A stretch of DNA of 64,000 nucleotides from Palsa-504 sp963806335 (lineage in GTDB: Bacteria > Actinomycetota > Actinomycetes > Streptosporangiales > Streptosporangiaceae). The position numbers were made by a program, and so were the translations under genes. Position 1 is the stretch's first letter, and each line of letters begins with the position of its first letter. This document shows, in pieces, positions 35,518-45,036 of the stretch. Below the pieces are notes generated by a model. That model was given only the letters and a program-made list of their open reading frames with translations. It did no database searches and was not told where the DNA came from. The stretch covers positions 372,001-436,000 of the forward strand of contig CAWDXO010000022.1 in the NCBI GenBank assembly GCA_963806335.1. The letters run 5' to 3'.

Positions 35518-36783
35518 GTGAAACTTTCCACGATCAGCAGACCGGCCGCGGCCTGCGCGGCCGCTATCGTGCTCGCCGCCTGCGCGTCCTCCGGCTCAAG
35601 CTCGAGCGGAGGCGGCGGCTCGTCCGGTGGCCCGGTCACCTACGGCGTCCTGTCCTGCTTCACGGGCCGGCTGGCGAGCCTCGGCCAGGCGATGATCCAG
35701 GGCGCCCAGGTAGCCAAGAGCGAGATCAACTCGGCCGGCGGCGTCCTCGGCCGCCAGGTTCAGCTGGTGACCGGCGACACCAGTTGTGACGTCGCCGACG
35801 GGGTCACGGCCACCAACCAGATGCTGACCAAGAGCGTCAGCGGCGTGATCGGCCCGGAGACCCAGGAGATCAACGGCGTCGAGCCGATCCTGGACTCCAA
35901 TCACATCGTCGACGAGTTCCAGGGCGGCGACACCGCCCGCGACCACCAGACCGACCCCTATTTCTTCCGGGACAGCCCGTCGGACTCCCAGCTGGGCGTG
36001 GCCATGGCCCTGTACGGGCACCTGAAGCACTACAGCACGGCCGTCATGCTGTTCTACTCCGACCCGGCGGCGCAGACGTTCCTCAAGCCCGTCTCGACGA
36101 CGTTCACCAAGCTCGGCGGCACGATCCTGAAGACCATAATCGTCACCCCAGACCAGACCTCCTACCTGAGCCAGGTCCGCGAGGCGATCGCCGCCCACCC
36201 GCAGGTGATCTTCACCCAGGAGGACCCGCCCACCGCGGCCGTGCTCTTCCGTGAGTTCAAGCAGCTGGGCGGCCAGAACATCCCGTGGATCGGCACCGAC
36301 GTCACCAGCGGCAGCGACTTCCTCAAGGCGATCAGCTACCCGACCGCACATGCCGTGCTGACCTCGGTGTACGGGACCTCAGTCACCGGCGCGGCGAACA
36401 CGGCGTTCATCAACCTGTTCAACCAGCAGTTCCCGGCCCAGAAGACGGCCGGCCCGCTCGCCAACGCCAACTACGCCTACGACGCGGTAATCTCCCTCGC
36501 CCTGGCCGATGACTACGCGAAGACTACCGACGGCACCACGGTCGCCCACGACATGACCAAGGTCACCAACCCGCCAGGCACCGCGTGCTACACCTACGCG
36601 ACCTGCCTGGCGCTCATCAAGGCGGGCACGAAGATCAACTACGAGGGCGCCAGCGGCGACCTCGACTACAACAACTACAACAACACCTTCGGCCCGTACG
36701 GCGCCTTCCAGGCCAATACGGCAGGCATTGAGCAGCAGGTGTACGTGATGTCAGCGAACGCGCTGGCGGCAGCCACGCCGTAG
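35518..36783 (+). CDS. LIV-type substrate-binding lipoprotein (periplasmic-binding fold type I)
   Basis: 421 residues. MKLSTISRPAAACAAAIVLAAC gives a lipobox LAAC, followed by a Ser/Gly linker. The mature part is of the LivJ/Peripla_BP_6 type: VTYGVLSCFTGRLASLGQAMIQGAQVAKSEINSAGGVLGRQVQLV, GVIGPETQE and NYAYDAVISLALAD. GTG 35518 behind CAGGAGA. Two Cys pairs are unusual for the family and may form disulfides. Ligand unknown; the downstream CoA-transferase and carboxyltransferase suggest an organic acid. Confidence 0.9.
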   Translation: MKLSTISRPAAACAAAIVLAACASSGSSSSGGGGSSGGPVTYGVLSCFTGRLASLGQAMIQGAQVAKSEINSAGGVLGRQVQLVTGDTSCDVADGVTATNQMLTKSVSGVIGPETQEINGVEPILDSNHIVDEFQGGDTARDHQTDPYFFRDSPSDSQLGVAMALYGHLKHYSTAVMLFYSDPAAQTFLKPVSTTFTKLGGTILKTIIVTPDQTSYLSQVREAIAAHPQVIFTQEDPPTAAVLFREFKQLGGQNIPWIGTDVTSGSDFLKAISYPTAHAVLTSVYGTSVTGAANTAFINLFNQQFPAQKTAGPLANANYAYDAVISLALADDYAKTTDGTTVAHDMTKVTNPPGTACYTYATCLALIKAGTKINYEGASGDLDYNNYNNTFGPYGAFQANTAGIEQQVYVMSANALAAATP

Positions 36784-36809
36784 CCTGCGGCCGGCCCCCG
36801 GCCGCAGGC
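36783..36809 (+). terminator. 12-bp hairpin after the binding-protein gene
   Basis: GCCTGCGGCCGG (36783-36794) pairs perfectly with 36798-36809 around a CCC loop, immediately after the binding-protein stop. No U-run. It probably terminates or attenuates the LIV operon before the CoA-transferase gene. Confidence 0.6.
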
Positions 36810-36858
36810 CGGGGCCGGCCCTGGTGCCAGGCGTAATGCGGGAACGGGAAAGGATGCG

Positions 36859-38043
36859 ATGACGGGCCCCCTGGCCGGAGTGCGCGTGCTTGACCTGGCC
36901 CGGGTGCTGGCCGGGCCGTACGCGGCGATGCTCCTCGGCGACCTGGGCGCCGAGGTGATCAAGGTGGAGAGGCCTGGCGCGGGCGACGACACCAGGCAGT
37001 GGGGCCCGCCGTTCGTGCCGGCCGGCGACGGGGCCGAGAGCACGTACTTCCTGTCCGTCAACCGGGGCAAGCGAAGCGTGGCCATAGACCTCAAGGACCC
37101 AGCCGAGCGTGGGTTCGTCGAGGCGCTGGTGTGCTGGGCGGACGTGCTCATCGAGAACTTCCGGCCCGGGGTGATGGACCGCCTCGGGCTGGCCGATGAC
37201 CGCCTGGCCGAGCTGAATCCGCGGCTGATCCGGCTGGCGATCAGCGGCTTCGGGGAGCTGGGCCCGGACCGCGACCGAGTCGGGTATGACCAGATCTTGC
37301 AGGCCGAGGGTGGCGTGATGAGCCTGACCGGGACCGCGGCCAGCCGGGCGGTCAAGGTCGGCGTCCCGATCGCCGACGTCAGCGCGGGCCTGTTCGGCGT
37401 CATCGGGGTGCTCGGCGCCCTGGTGGAGCGCGAGCGCAGCGGGCTCGGCCAGCGGGTGTCCACCTCCCTGCTCGCCGGGCAGGTCGGCATCCACACCTTC
37501 CAGGCCAGCAGATACCTCATCGCCGGACAGGTGCCGGGGGTCTCGGGCAACCATCACCCGACCGTCGCTCCCTACGGCGTATTCGACGCTGCGGATGGCC
37601 CGCTGGTCATCGCCGTGGGCAACGACGACATCTGGCGTCGCTTCGCCCCACTGGCCGGGCTCGACCCGGCGGACAGCAGGTTCGCCACCAATGCGCTCCG
37701 GCTGAGCAATCTCGCTGAGCTGCAGCAGATCATGAACGCGGCGCTGACCGCGGGTACCGTGGCTGACTGGCTGGTCCGGCTGCGCCAGGCCGGCGTCCCG
37801 GCGGGGGAACTGAAGACGCTGGACCGGGTCTACGACAGCGAGCAGGCGCGCGCGGAGGGCCTGGTCTGGGAGGTGGACCACCCGCGGCTCGGCGTGATCC
37901 GGCTGCCCGGTCATCCGGTGCGCTACAGCCGAAGCTCGGTCGCACCCGGGCGGCCGCCACCGACCCTGGGCGAGCACACCGACGAGGTGCGCGCCGCACT
38001 GCCCGGCTCCGATTCGGTTCCCGTGCAGGCCGATGACCACTGA
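36859..38043 (+). CDS. Class III CoA-transferase (CaiB/BaiF family)
   Basis: 394 residues. N-terminal GVRVLDLARVLAGPYAAMLLGDLGAEVIKVERP and NRGKRSVAIDLKDP, then ADVLIENFRPGVMDRLGL are diagnostic. The catalytic Asp is expected near the YDQILQAEGGVMSLTG/VGVPIADVSAG region. It transfers CoA from a donor thioester (often succinyl-CoA or acetyl-CoA) to a carboxylic acid. It overlaps the fused carboxyltransferase by 11 nt, so the two likely act in sequence on the same acid. Confidence 0.92.
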   Translation: MTGPLAGVRVLDLARVLAGPYAAMLLGDLGAEVIKVERPGAGDDTRQWGPPFVPAGDGAESTYFLSVNRGKRSVAIDLKDPAERGFVEALVCWADVLIENFRPGVMDRLGLADDRLAELNPRLIRLAISGFGELGPDRDRVGYDQILQAEGGVMSLTGTAASRAVKVGVPIADVSAGLFGVIGVLGALVERERSGLGQRVSTSLLAGQVGIHTFQASRYLIAGQVPGVSGNHHPTVAPYGVFDAADGPLVIAVGNDDIWRRFAPLAGLDPADSRFATNALRLSNLAELQQIMNAALTAGTVADWLVRLRQAGVPAGELKTLDRVYDSEQARAEGLVWEVDHPRLGVIRLPGHPVRYSRSSVAPGRPPPTLGEHTDEVRAALPGSDSVPVQADDH

Positions 38044-39436
38044 CCGGGGCGGGCCGGGCTCGCGCCCCCTCTACGCCGAGATCGCCGATCCCGGGAGCCT
38101 GGCCCGCTTCGGTGAGGAGATCGAGGCCGCCAATCCGAGTGACTGGCCCGGCTATCCCGGTCAGCTCCGCCGGGCCAGGACGGCGACCGGCACCGCGCAC
38201 GCGGTGACCACCGCAGTGGCGACCGTCGGCGGCGAGCCCTGCGTGCTTGTCGGCTTCGAATTCTCGTTCCTGGGCGGCTCGCTGGGAACCGCCGAGGGCG
38301 CCAGGATCGCCCGGGCCTTTTCCGTGGCGGTGACGGAGCGCCTCCCGATGGTCTGTGTCTCGGCCTCGGGCGGATCCCGGATGCAAGAGGGAACCAGCGC
38401 GCTGCTGCAGATGCAGGCCGTGGCCGCGGCCATCGCGGGAGCGCGACGAGCGGGTATTCCGCACATCGCGGTCGCGGGTGATCCGACCACCGGCGGCGTA
38501 TGGTCGTCCCTCATCGCCGACGCCGACGTCCTGATCAGCGTGCCCGGCGCACGGGTGAGCTTCTCCGGCTCGCGCACCCGGCCGCCGGGCCCGGACCCGC
38601 AATCCACCGAATACCTCGCTGACGGCAAGTGGGCGCGTGGCTTCATCGACGTACTGTCGCCCGTGCCGGGACTGCGCGCCGAGGTCGCCACCGCCGTCCG
38701 GCTGCTCTCGCCCCGGTCACACGGGGACATCCCGCAGCGGGCCCCGCTACCCGCCTGGCCAGCCAGCGACGCTGATTATGACGGGCCGCCGGGCGCGGAC
38801 GCGTGGACGCACGTCGGCCGAGCGCGCCGTCTCCGCCGAGCCCGCGCGGACCGCTGGCTGGCCGGGTACTTCGGACCGACCGTGGAGATTCGAGGTGATC
38901 GCTGCGGGGGCGTGGACAGCGGCCTGCGCTGCGGTTTTGGCAGCCACCAGGGCACCACGATCGCGTACGCCGCGCAGGCCGGCGAACGGATCACCCCGGC
39001 CGGGTGCCGGACCGCGACCCGCCTGCTCGGGCTGGCCGCCCGCCTCCGGCTGCCGGTCCTCACGCTGATCGACACCCCCGGCGCCGCGGCCGCCCCGGCC
39101 GACGAGGCGGCCGGCGTCGGCCCGGCGATTGCCGAACTGTTCGTCGCAATGGCGTCCAGTCAGGTCCCGATCACCTCCGTGGTCATCGGCGAAGGCGTGT
39201 CCGGCGGCGCCCTCGCGCTGGCCTCGCCCAGCGACCTGTGGATCGCGCAGGACGGCTATCTCACCGTGACCAGCCCTGAGCTGGCCGTGTCCATCCTCAA
39301 GCTCGGCGTCGACGACTTCCCGCAGGTGGCGACCTGGCTGCGGCTCACCCCGGCCGAGCTGATGAGCCGGGGAATCGTCCGGGGTATCATCCGCCCGCCC
39401 GCCAGCGTCGCCGGTCAGTCGGCCGATCCGAGGTAG
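38033..39436 (+). CDS. Fused carboxyltransferase (AccD-AccA-like)
   Basis: 467 residues containing two crotonase-fold halves. The N-half (about 60-230) has FEFSFLGGSLGTAEGARIARAF and CVSASGGSRMQEG, like AccD. The C-half (about 260-430) has LPVLTLIDTPGAAAAPADEAAGVGPAIAELF and VVIGEGVSGGALALASPSDLW, like AccA. The zinc-finger of AccD is absent and there is no biotin carboxylase or BCCP gene nearby. It may be the carboxyltransferase of an acyl-CoA carboxylase with subunits elsewhere, or a decarboxylase-like relative. Its 3' end overlaps the convergent aminotransferase. Confidence 0.82.
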   Translation: MTTDRGGPGSRPLYAEIADPGSLARFGEEIEAANPSDWPGYPGQLRRARTATGTAHAVTTAVATVGGEPCVLVGFEFSFLGGSLGTAEGARIARAFSVAVTERLPMVCVSASGGSRMQEGTSALLQMQAVAAAIAGARRAGIPHIAVAGDPTTGGVWSSLIADADVLISVPGARVSFSGSRTRPPGPDPQSTEYLADGKWARGFIDVLSPVPGLRAEVATAVRLLSPRSHGDIPQRAPLPAWPASDADYDGPPGADAWTHVGRARRLRRARADRWLAGYFGPTVEIRGDRCGGVDSGLRCGFGSHQGTTIAYAAQAGERITPAGCRTATRLLGLAARLRLPVLTLIDTPGAAAAPADEAAGVGPAIAELFVAMASSQVPITSVVIGEGVSGGALALASPSDLWIAQDGYLTVTSPELAVSILKLGVDDFPQVATWLRLTPAELMSRGIVRGIIRPPASVAGQSADPR

Positions 39437-40585
39437 TCCAGGGCGGCGCCGACACCGCCGCGAGCGATGGGTACTCCCGCCCGGGCCAGTCCCATCTCCA
39501 CCCCGCACAGGGCGCCGGCCAGCGAGAGATCGCCGAGATCCCCGAGGTGGCCGATGCGGAACACCCGGCCGGCCAGGCGGCCGAGCCCGGCGCCGAGCGA
39601 CATGTTGTAGTGATCCAGGATCAGCCAGGCGCACCTGGTCCGCATCGTGCCCGTCGGGGACCATGACGGCGGTGAGGGTACTCGAGTAGCCTTCCGGGTT
39701 CTGGCACAGGATCTCAAGACCCCAGCCGCGGACCGCGCGGCGGGTCGCTTCGGCATGCCGGGCGTGCCGGGCGAAGACGGCGGGCAGGCCTTCCTCATCG
39801 AACATGGCCAGCGCCTCGCGCAGCCCGAATAGCAGGTTCGTGGCGGGCGTGTACGGGAACAGCCCGGTCTCGGCGGCCGCGAGTACCGGCTGCCAGTCCC
39901 AGTAGCTGCGCGGCAGGCGAGCTCGCGACGCGGCGGCCAGAGCCTTCTCGCTGACCGCGAGCAGGCCCAGGCCCGGGGGCAGCATCATGCCTTTCTGCGA
40001 GCACCAGATCGTGACGTCGACGCCCCACTCATCGTGGCGGTACTCGACCGACCCGAGCGATGAGATCGTGTCGACCAGCAGCAAGGCGGGATGGCTGGCG
40101 CTGTCCATCGCCGCCCGTATCAGCGGGATCTGGCTGGCGCACCCGGTGGAGGTCTCGTTATGGACGACGGTGACCGCCTTGACCGCGTGCCCTGGGTCCG
40201 CGGCCAGCCTCTCGTGGACCTGGCCCGCCTGGACACCCTGGCGCCAGTCGCCGGGGACCACGTCCACGTCCAGGCCGAGCTTCCTGGCCATCTGCGACCA
40301 CAAGGTGGCGAAATGGCCAGCGTCGAAGGCCAGCACGCGGTCGCCTGGCGACAGCGTGTTGACCAGCGCGGCCTCCCAGGCGCCGGTGCCCGACGAGGGA
40401 TAGACAGCGACGGGCCTCGTGCTGCCGCACAGCCGCCCCAGGCCGGCCAGCACGTGGCGGGCCAGCGCGGCGAACTCGGGGCCGCGGTGATCGATCGTGG
40501 CCGCCGCCATCGCCCGCAGCACCCGGTCGGGGACATTCGTTGGCCCGGGGATCTGGAGGTAATGCCTGCCGCTCTGGTACGCCAT
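39415..40585 (-). pseudogene. Serine-glyoxylate aminotransferase-like class V aminotransferase, frameshifted
   Basis: PLP enzyme transferring an amino group to glyoxylate. ATG 40585 has AAGGGA upstream. MAYQSGRHYLQIPGPTNVPDRVLRAM is the typical amino end, and the PLP lysine sits in CSQKGMMLPPGLG. The frame is good down to AVMVPDGHDADQVR, then the normal C-terminus (LILDHYNMSLGAGLGRLAGRVFRIGHLGDLGDL ... GSAD) continues in another frame ending at 39415. One extra base around 39622-39632 explains it. Without correction the first frame runs antisense through the carboxyltransferase gene as non-homologous sequence. It is a pseudogene or a sequencing error. Divergent from the GlcD-F gene, whose product could supply glyoxylate. 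Confidence 0.82.
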
Positions 40586-43541
40586 GACTATGTCCCTTCT
40601 TCGAGCCACGGGGCCCTCTGTGTCCCCGCCGGGCGCAGAGCTCGCGGCAGCGCTGCGCCGTGTGGTCGGTGGTGAGGTCCGCTTCGACTCTTACACCAAG
40701 GACCTCTTCTCACGCGACGCCAGCATGTACACAATCGAGCCGATCGGGGTGGTCTTTCCGCGTGACCCGGCCAACGTGGTCGCCGTGGTAACCACCGCCG
40801 CCGAGTTCGGCGTCCCGGTGCTGCCGCGGGGGGCCGGGACCAGCCTGGCCGGCCAGACGGTGGGGCACGCGATCGTGATGGACCTGTCCCGGCATATGAA
40901 CAGGATCGTCGAGATCGATCCCAAGCGGCGCGTGGCGCGGGTGCAGCCCGGGGTGGTTCAGGAACAGCTGAACCTGGCGGGCGCGCGGCACGGCCTAGTA
41001 TTCGGGCCGGATACCTCCACCAGGAACCGGGCCACGCTGGGCGGCATGATCGGCAACAACTCGGCAGGCAGCCAGTCGGTGCGGTACGGCATGACGATCG
41101 ACCACGTGCTCACGCTCGACGTGGTGCTGTCGGACGCCAGCCAGGCCACGTTCGGCCCGCTGACGGCCGCAGAACTGGTCAGCCGGTCGGCCGCGCCGAC
41201 CCTCGACGGGATCATCTGCCGGGAGCTGCCGCGCCTGGTGGAACGCCACCGGGAGGCCATCGCCACCGGCTTCCCGCGGTTCTGGCGGCAATCCGGCGGC
41301 TACCGGCTGGACCGGCTGGCCGGGCTGGACCGGGCCGCCGGGCTCGATCTGGCCAAGTTCGTGGTGGGCTCCGAGGGCACCCTGGTCACCGTGGTGGAGG
41401 CGACGGTCCAGCTGGTGCCCGCGCCCCGGCACCGGGTCATCGCGGTCGGCCATTTCACGTCCGTGCAGGCAGCCATCGAGGCGACCGAGGACGCGCTGGC
41501 CTGCCAGCCCGCGGCCGTTGAACTGCTCGACCGGACCATCATCGAGCTGTCCCGCCAGAAGATCGAGTACCGGTCGCTCGGAACGATCCTGCGCGGCGAT
41601 CCGGAGGCCCTGCTGTTCGTGACGTTCTTCGGCGATACCCGGGCCGAGGCGGTGGCCGGGCTCGACCGTCTGGAGGAAGGCTGGCAGGCCCATGGTCATG
41701 GCTACTACACGCTCCGGGCGTTGGACGCAACGGAGCAGGCCGCGCTGCTGAAGGTCCGTGAGGCAGGTCTGGGCCTGCTCATGGCAGCGAGCACCGGTAC
41801 CCGCAGGCCGCTGGCCTTTGTCGAGGACACGGCCGTAGAACCGGCCAAGCTGGCGTCCTACACAAGCCGCTTCCGGCAGATCCTGGACTCGCACGGCCTG
41901 ACAGCCGGCTTCTACGGTCACTGTTCGGTCGGGTGCTTGCATATCCGCCCGTTCGTCGATCTCAGCGCCCCCGGACAGCCCGAACTGGTGCGGGCGGTCG
42001 CCGAGGAGGTGCGCGAGCTGGTCCTGGAGTACGGCGGGGTCAACTCCAGCGAACATGGCGACGGGCTGGCCCGCAGCGAATTCAACCGCCGTGTTTTCGG
42101 CAACCAGCTGTACGCGGCCATGCAGGAGACCAAGCGGCTCTTCGACCCGGAGAACCGGATGAACCCGGGGAAGATCGTGAACGCGCCCGCGATGACGGAC
42201 CATCTGCGCGATGCGGTGCCGCCGTCCCAGCCGGCGCTCTCGACTCGGCTCCGCTTCGACGTCCCCGGCGGGATGCGCGGCGCCGCCGACCGCTGCATGA
42301 ACATCGGGCTATGCCGCAAGGCCTCGACCGGCGTCATGTGCCCGTCGTACATGGCCACGCGGGAGGAAGAACACTCGACCCGGGGCCGGGCGAATGCCCT
42401 GCTGCACGCGCTGTCCATGCCTGACCCCCGTGCGGCCCTCGGCAGCGGCCGGCTGCACGGGATCCTCGACCTCTGCCTGGAGTGCAAGGCATGCAAGAGC
42501 GAGTGCCCGCTCGGCGTAGACATGGCGGCGCTGAAGACCGAGACGCTGGCCGCCTACCACGACCAGCACGGCGTCCCCTGGCGCTCGCGCATGTTCGGAG
42601 CTATCCGCATGCTGAACCGGCTGGGCTCCGCCACGTTCCCGCTGTCCAACCTGGCCGCCGGATGGCGGCCCGCCCGCCTGATGGCGGAGCGCTGGCTCGG
42701 GATCAGCGCCGCCCGGCCGTTGCCCCAGTTCCAGCGGCAAGACCTGCGCGGCTGGTTCCGGCGACGGCCTGCCCCGGCGAGGCAGGCGTCCCGGGGCGAG
42801 CTGATCTTTCTCGCCGACTCATTCACCACCTTCACCGAGCCCTCGGTCGGACGTTCGGCCGTCGAACTCCTGGAACTCGCCGGGTGGCAGGTCCGTCTCG
42901 AAGCCGCGGGCTGTTGTGGTCGGGCCAGCTTGTCCAAGGGGCTGGTGGACCAGGCCCGGCGGATGGCGGCGGACATGGCCGGCCGCCTGAGTGAGGCGGC
43001 CGCCCGCGGCGTGCCGATCGTCGGCGTGGAGCCGTCCTGCCTGCTGACCCTGCGCGATGAGTACCTGGCCCTGCTCCCCGGTGACCCGAGAGCGCAGGCC
43101 GTGGCGGCCGCCACGCGGCTGCCAGAGGAACTGCTGGTGGAGGCGATCGCCTCGGGCATGCTCGTGCTGCCTGAGCGCAATAGCGTCGCCGGCCTGCGCA
43201 TCTTGTTCCACGGCCACTGCCACCAGAAGGCGCTCGCGGGTACGGCCGCGACGATGGCGTTGCTCCGCAGCATCCCAGGTGCCGAGGTCATCGAGATTGA
43301 CGCCGGGTGCTGCGGCATGGCCGGCTCGTTCGGCTTCGAGGCGGAGCACTACGAACTGTCCATGAGCATCGGCGAACTCCGGCTCTTCCCCGCCGTCCGG
43401 GCCGAGGCGGAGGAGACGATCATCGCGGCGACCGGCGTTTCCTGCCGGCAGCAAATAGCGCACGGGACCAGGCCGGCCCGGCATCCGCTGGAGATCGTCC
43501 GGGAAGTACTACTGGATCCCTCGCCGACGGGCGTCATCTGA
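40584..43541 (+). CDS. FAD-linked oxidase / Fe-S protein fusion (GlcD-GlcF or D-lactate dehydrogenase type)
   Basis: 985 residues. Residues 1-520: PCMH-type FAD domain (VLPRGAGTSLAGQTVGHAIVMDL) and the FAD-oxidase C domain (FYGHCSVGCLHIRPF, NSSEHGDGLARSEF). Residues 570-650 carry CMNIGLC and CLECKACKSECP, i.e. 4Fe-4S motifs. The rest has two CCG domains with EAAGCCGRAS and DAGCCGMAGSFGFE. It oxidises glycolate or D-2-hydroxy acids with electrons passed to the membrane. No clear Shine-Dalgarno precedes ATG 40584, which overlaps the start codon of the opposite gene; GTG 40620 is an alternative. The adjacent aminotransferase favours glycolate. Confidence 0.88.
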   Translation: MTMSLLRATGPSVSPPGAELAAALRRVVGGEVRFDSYTKDLFSRDASMYTIEPIGVVFPRDPANVVAVVTTAAEFGVPVLPRGAGTSLAGQTVGHAIVMDLSRHMNRIVEIDPKRRVARVQPGVVQEQLNLAGARHGLVFGPDTSTRNRATLGGMIGNNSAGSQSVRYGMTIDHVLTLDVVLSDASQATFGPLTAAELVSRSAAPTLDGIICRELPRLVERHREAIATGFPRFWRQSGGYRLDRLAGLDRAAGLDLAKFVVGSEGTLVTVVEATVQLVPAPRHRVIAVGHFTSVQAAIEATEDALACQPAAVELLDRTIIELSRQKIEYRSLGTILRGDPEALLFVTFFGDTRAEAVAGLDRLEEGWQAHGHGYYTLRALDATEQAALLKVREAGLGLLMAASTGTRRPLAFVEDTAVEPAKLASYTSRFRQILDSHGLTAGFYGHCSVGCLHIRPFVDLSAPGQPELVRAVAEEVRELVLEYGGVNSSEHGDGLARSEFNRRVFGNQLYAAMQETKRLFDPENRMNPGKIVNAPAMTDHLRDAVPPSQPALSTRLRFDVPGGMRGAADRCMNIGLCRKASTGVMCPSYMATREEEHSTRGRANALLHALSMPDPRAALGSGRLHGILDLCLECKACKSECPLGVDMAALKTETLAAYHDQHGVPWRSRMFGAIRMLNRLGSATFPLSNLAAGWRPARLMAERWLGISAARPLPQFQRQDLRGWFRRRPAPARQASRGELIFLADSFTTFTEPSVGRSAVELLELAGWQVRLEAAGCCGRASLSKGLVDQARRMAADMAGRLSEAAARGVPIVGVEPSCLLTLRDEYLALLPGDPRAQAVAAATRLPEELLVEAIASGMLVLPERNSVAGLRILFHGHCHQKALAGTAATMALLRSIPGAEVIEIDAGCCGMAGSFGFEAEHYELSMSIGELRLFPAVRAEAEETIIAATGVSCRQQIAHGTRPARHPLEIVREVLLDPSPTGVI

Positions 43542-43664
43542 CTGGATCTGGGCGCTATCGCCGGACAGGCCGTGCGAGCGCTAAACCGCTAGCACGCTAG
43601 CCGCCAGGTGTATCAGCCGCGGCGTACGGCGCTCCGGATTCGCAGGACAGGAAGGAGGCCCGCG

Positions 43665-43946
43665 ATGCGGTGTGCGCCGGATGACCTCAGCGTCAGCGCC
43701 GCCTGGGCCGGTGCGCTTTTCGCATCAGCGCTGCAACGCTCCGATGAACCTAGTGCCGGGCAGGTCAAGCAGGCCGTGGCCGCCGCCATGGACGCGTTCG
43801 GTGATCTGGGCTGCGCGGCCCGGGTCGCGCAAGCCTACGGTGAGGACCCCGAGACGGCTGTTACCCGGATGCGCTGGGCGTGCACCACGGTGGCCGGTGC
43901 GCTCTCGGCCTCTCAGCGCGTGCCGGGCCCGCGGAACGAGCTGTGA
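43665..43946 (+). CDS. Small hypothetical protein
   Basis: 93 residues, ATG 43665 preceded by GGAAGGAGG. MRCAPDDLSVSAAWAGALFASALQRSDEPSAGQVKQAVAAAMDAFGDLGCAARVAQAYGEDPETAVTRMRWA looks all-helical and soluble, with no known domain recognised. It ends 9 bp from the convergent nadK. The strong ribosome-binding site is the main support. Confidence 0.62.
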   Translation: MRCAPDDLSVSAAWAGALFASALQRSDEPSAGQVKQAVAAAMDAFGDLGCAARVAQAYGEDPETAVTRMRWACTTVAGALSASQRVPGPRNEL

Positions 43947-43955
43947 TGGGCCGGG

Positions 43956-44813
43956 TCAGCTGACGGCGATTTCCGCCGAGTCGGTCAGGCCCAGCTTGCG
44001 CCTGGCTCGCTCGTAGAACGTGGTGTGGCCCAGTCGCACCACGTGGGCCGCGCCAGGACGCGGTAGCAGGTCGATCTGGTCGCCGGGTGCCACGTTCGCC
44101 GCGACGTTGCCGTCAGCCTCGACCGCGAGGGGGCCGCTGGTGGGCAGGATCTCCAGGCCCAGCCGGTCGTCGACCGAGAGCACGAGGCCGCGATTGTAGG
44201 CCGAGTGAGGCGCGGCCGGCGTGACGAGAAGGGCCTCCACCGACGGGCTCACGATGGGGCCGCCCGCGGAGAAGCTGTAGGCGGTCGAGCCGGTCGGAGT
44301 CGCGACCACGATCGCGTCGGCGGCGTAGCTGACGAAACCGCGGCCTCCGGCTCGGACCTCGATGGCGGCGGTCTTCTGGCCGGGAAACCGGACGAACGCG
44401 ATGTCGTTGAACGCGGTGATGACCTGGTCTGCGATCACGGCGTCGACCGCCAGCCGCGGTTCGGTGGTGAACTCGTGATTATCGATCGCGGACAGCGCGC
44501 TGGGCAGCTCGGGCACGTCCACCTCGGCCAGGAAGCCGAGCTTGCCGAGGTTCACCCCGAGAACGGGGGAGCGCTGCCGGTCAGCCAGCCGCATGGCACG
44601 CAGCATGGTGCCGTCGCCACCGAGACTGACCAGCAGGTCCGCGCGCCGGGACAGTTCCTCGGCCATCACCGCCTCGGCGGTGCAGGCTATCCTCTGCAGC
44701 TCCGTGTCGATGCCGAGGACCTGTATCCGCCGGCGCGCGGCCCAGTCCAGAATCGCGTTGACCGCCCCGCTGCAGTCGCGTTCGGGGTGCAGAACCAAGC
44801 CCACGACGTGCAT
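43956..44813 (-). CDS. nadK: NAD kinase (second copy)
   Basis: 285 residues. LGGDGTMLRAMRL (GGDG motif), NLGKLGFLAEVDVPEL, and VATPTGSTAYSFSAGGPIVSP identify an NAD kinase distinct in sequence from the tlyA-linked copy. ATG 44813 is preferred; the in-frame upstream extension is unconserved. It stands alone between a small hypothetical gene and the epimerase gene. Multiple NAD kinases are usual in actinomycetes, so this may serve a different condition. Confidence 0.92.
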   Translation of the reverse strand: MHVVGLVLHPERDCSGAVNAILDWAARRRIQVLGIDTELQRIACTAEAVMAEELSRRADLLVSLGGDGTMLRAMRLADRQRSPVLGVNLGKLGFLAEVDVPELPSALSAIDNHEFTTEPRLAVDAVIADQVITAFNDIAFVRFPGQKTAAIEVRAGGRGFVSYAADAIVVATPTGSTAYSFSAGGPIVSPSVEALLVTPAAPHSAYNRGLVLSVDDRLGLEILPTSGPLAVEADGNVAANVAPGDQIDLLPRPGAAHVVRLGHTTFYERARRKLGLTDSAEIAVS

Positions 44814-45036
44814 CTCAGCCGGAACCCATCGCTCGGGGACTGGTGGTGACCCGCATGGCATTAAGCTACATCGGCTTGACCCGCAAAACGATCTATCGAG
44901 GCGATCCCGGTCATGCCCGACGGCACTGAGCTCGCGATCTACGAGCCGCGGCATCCCGCACCGCCCCGACCCTGATCGCCGGGCCATGGATAGGGCAGCC
45001 CCGGACCGGGGCAGGCCAGGGTACTAGCGTAGGAGC

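Noticed and set aside
38747..39414. Continuation of the aminotransferase frame through the carboxyltransferase gene
   Set aside because: No homology after the frameshift; composition is that of an antisense frame.
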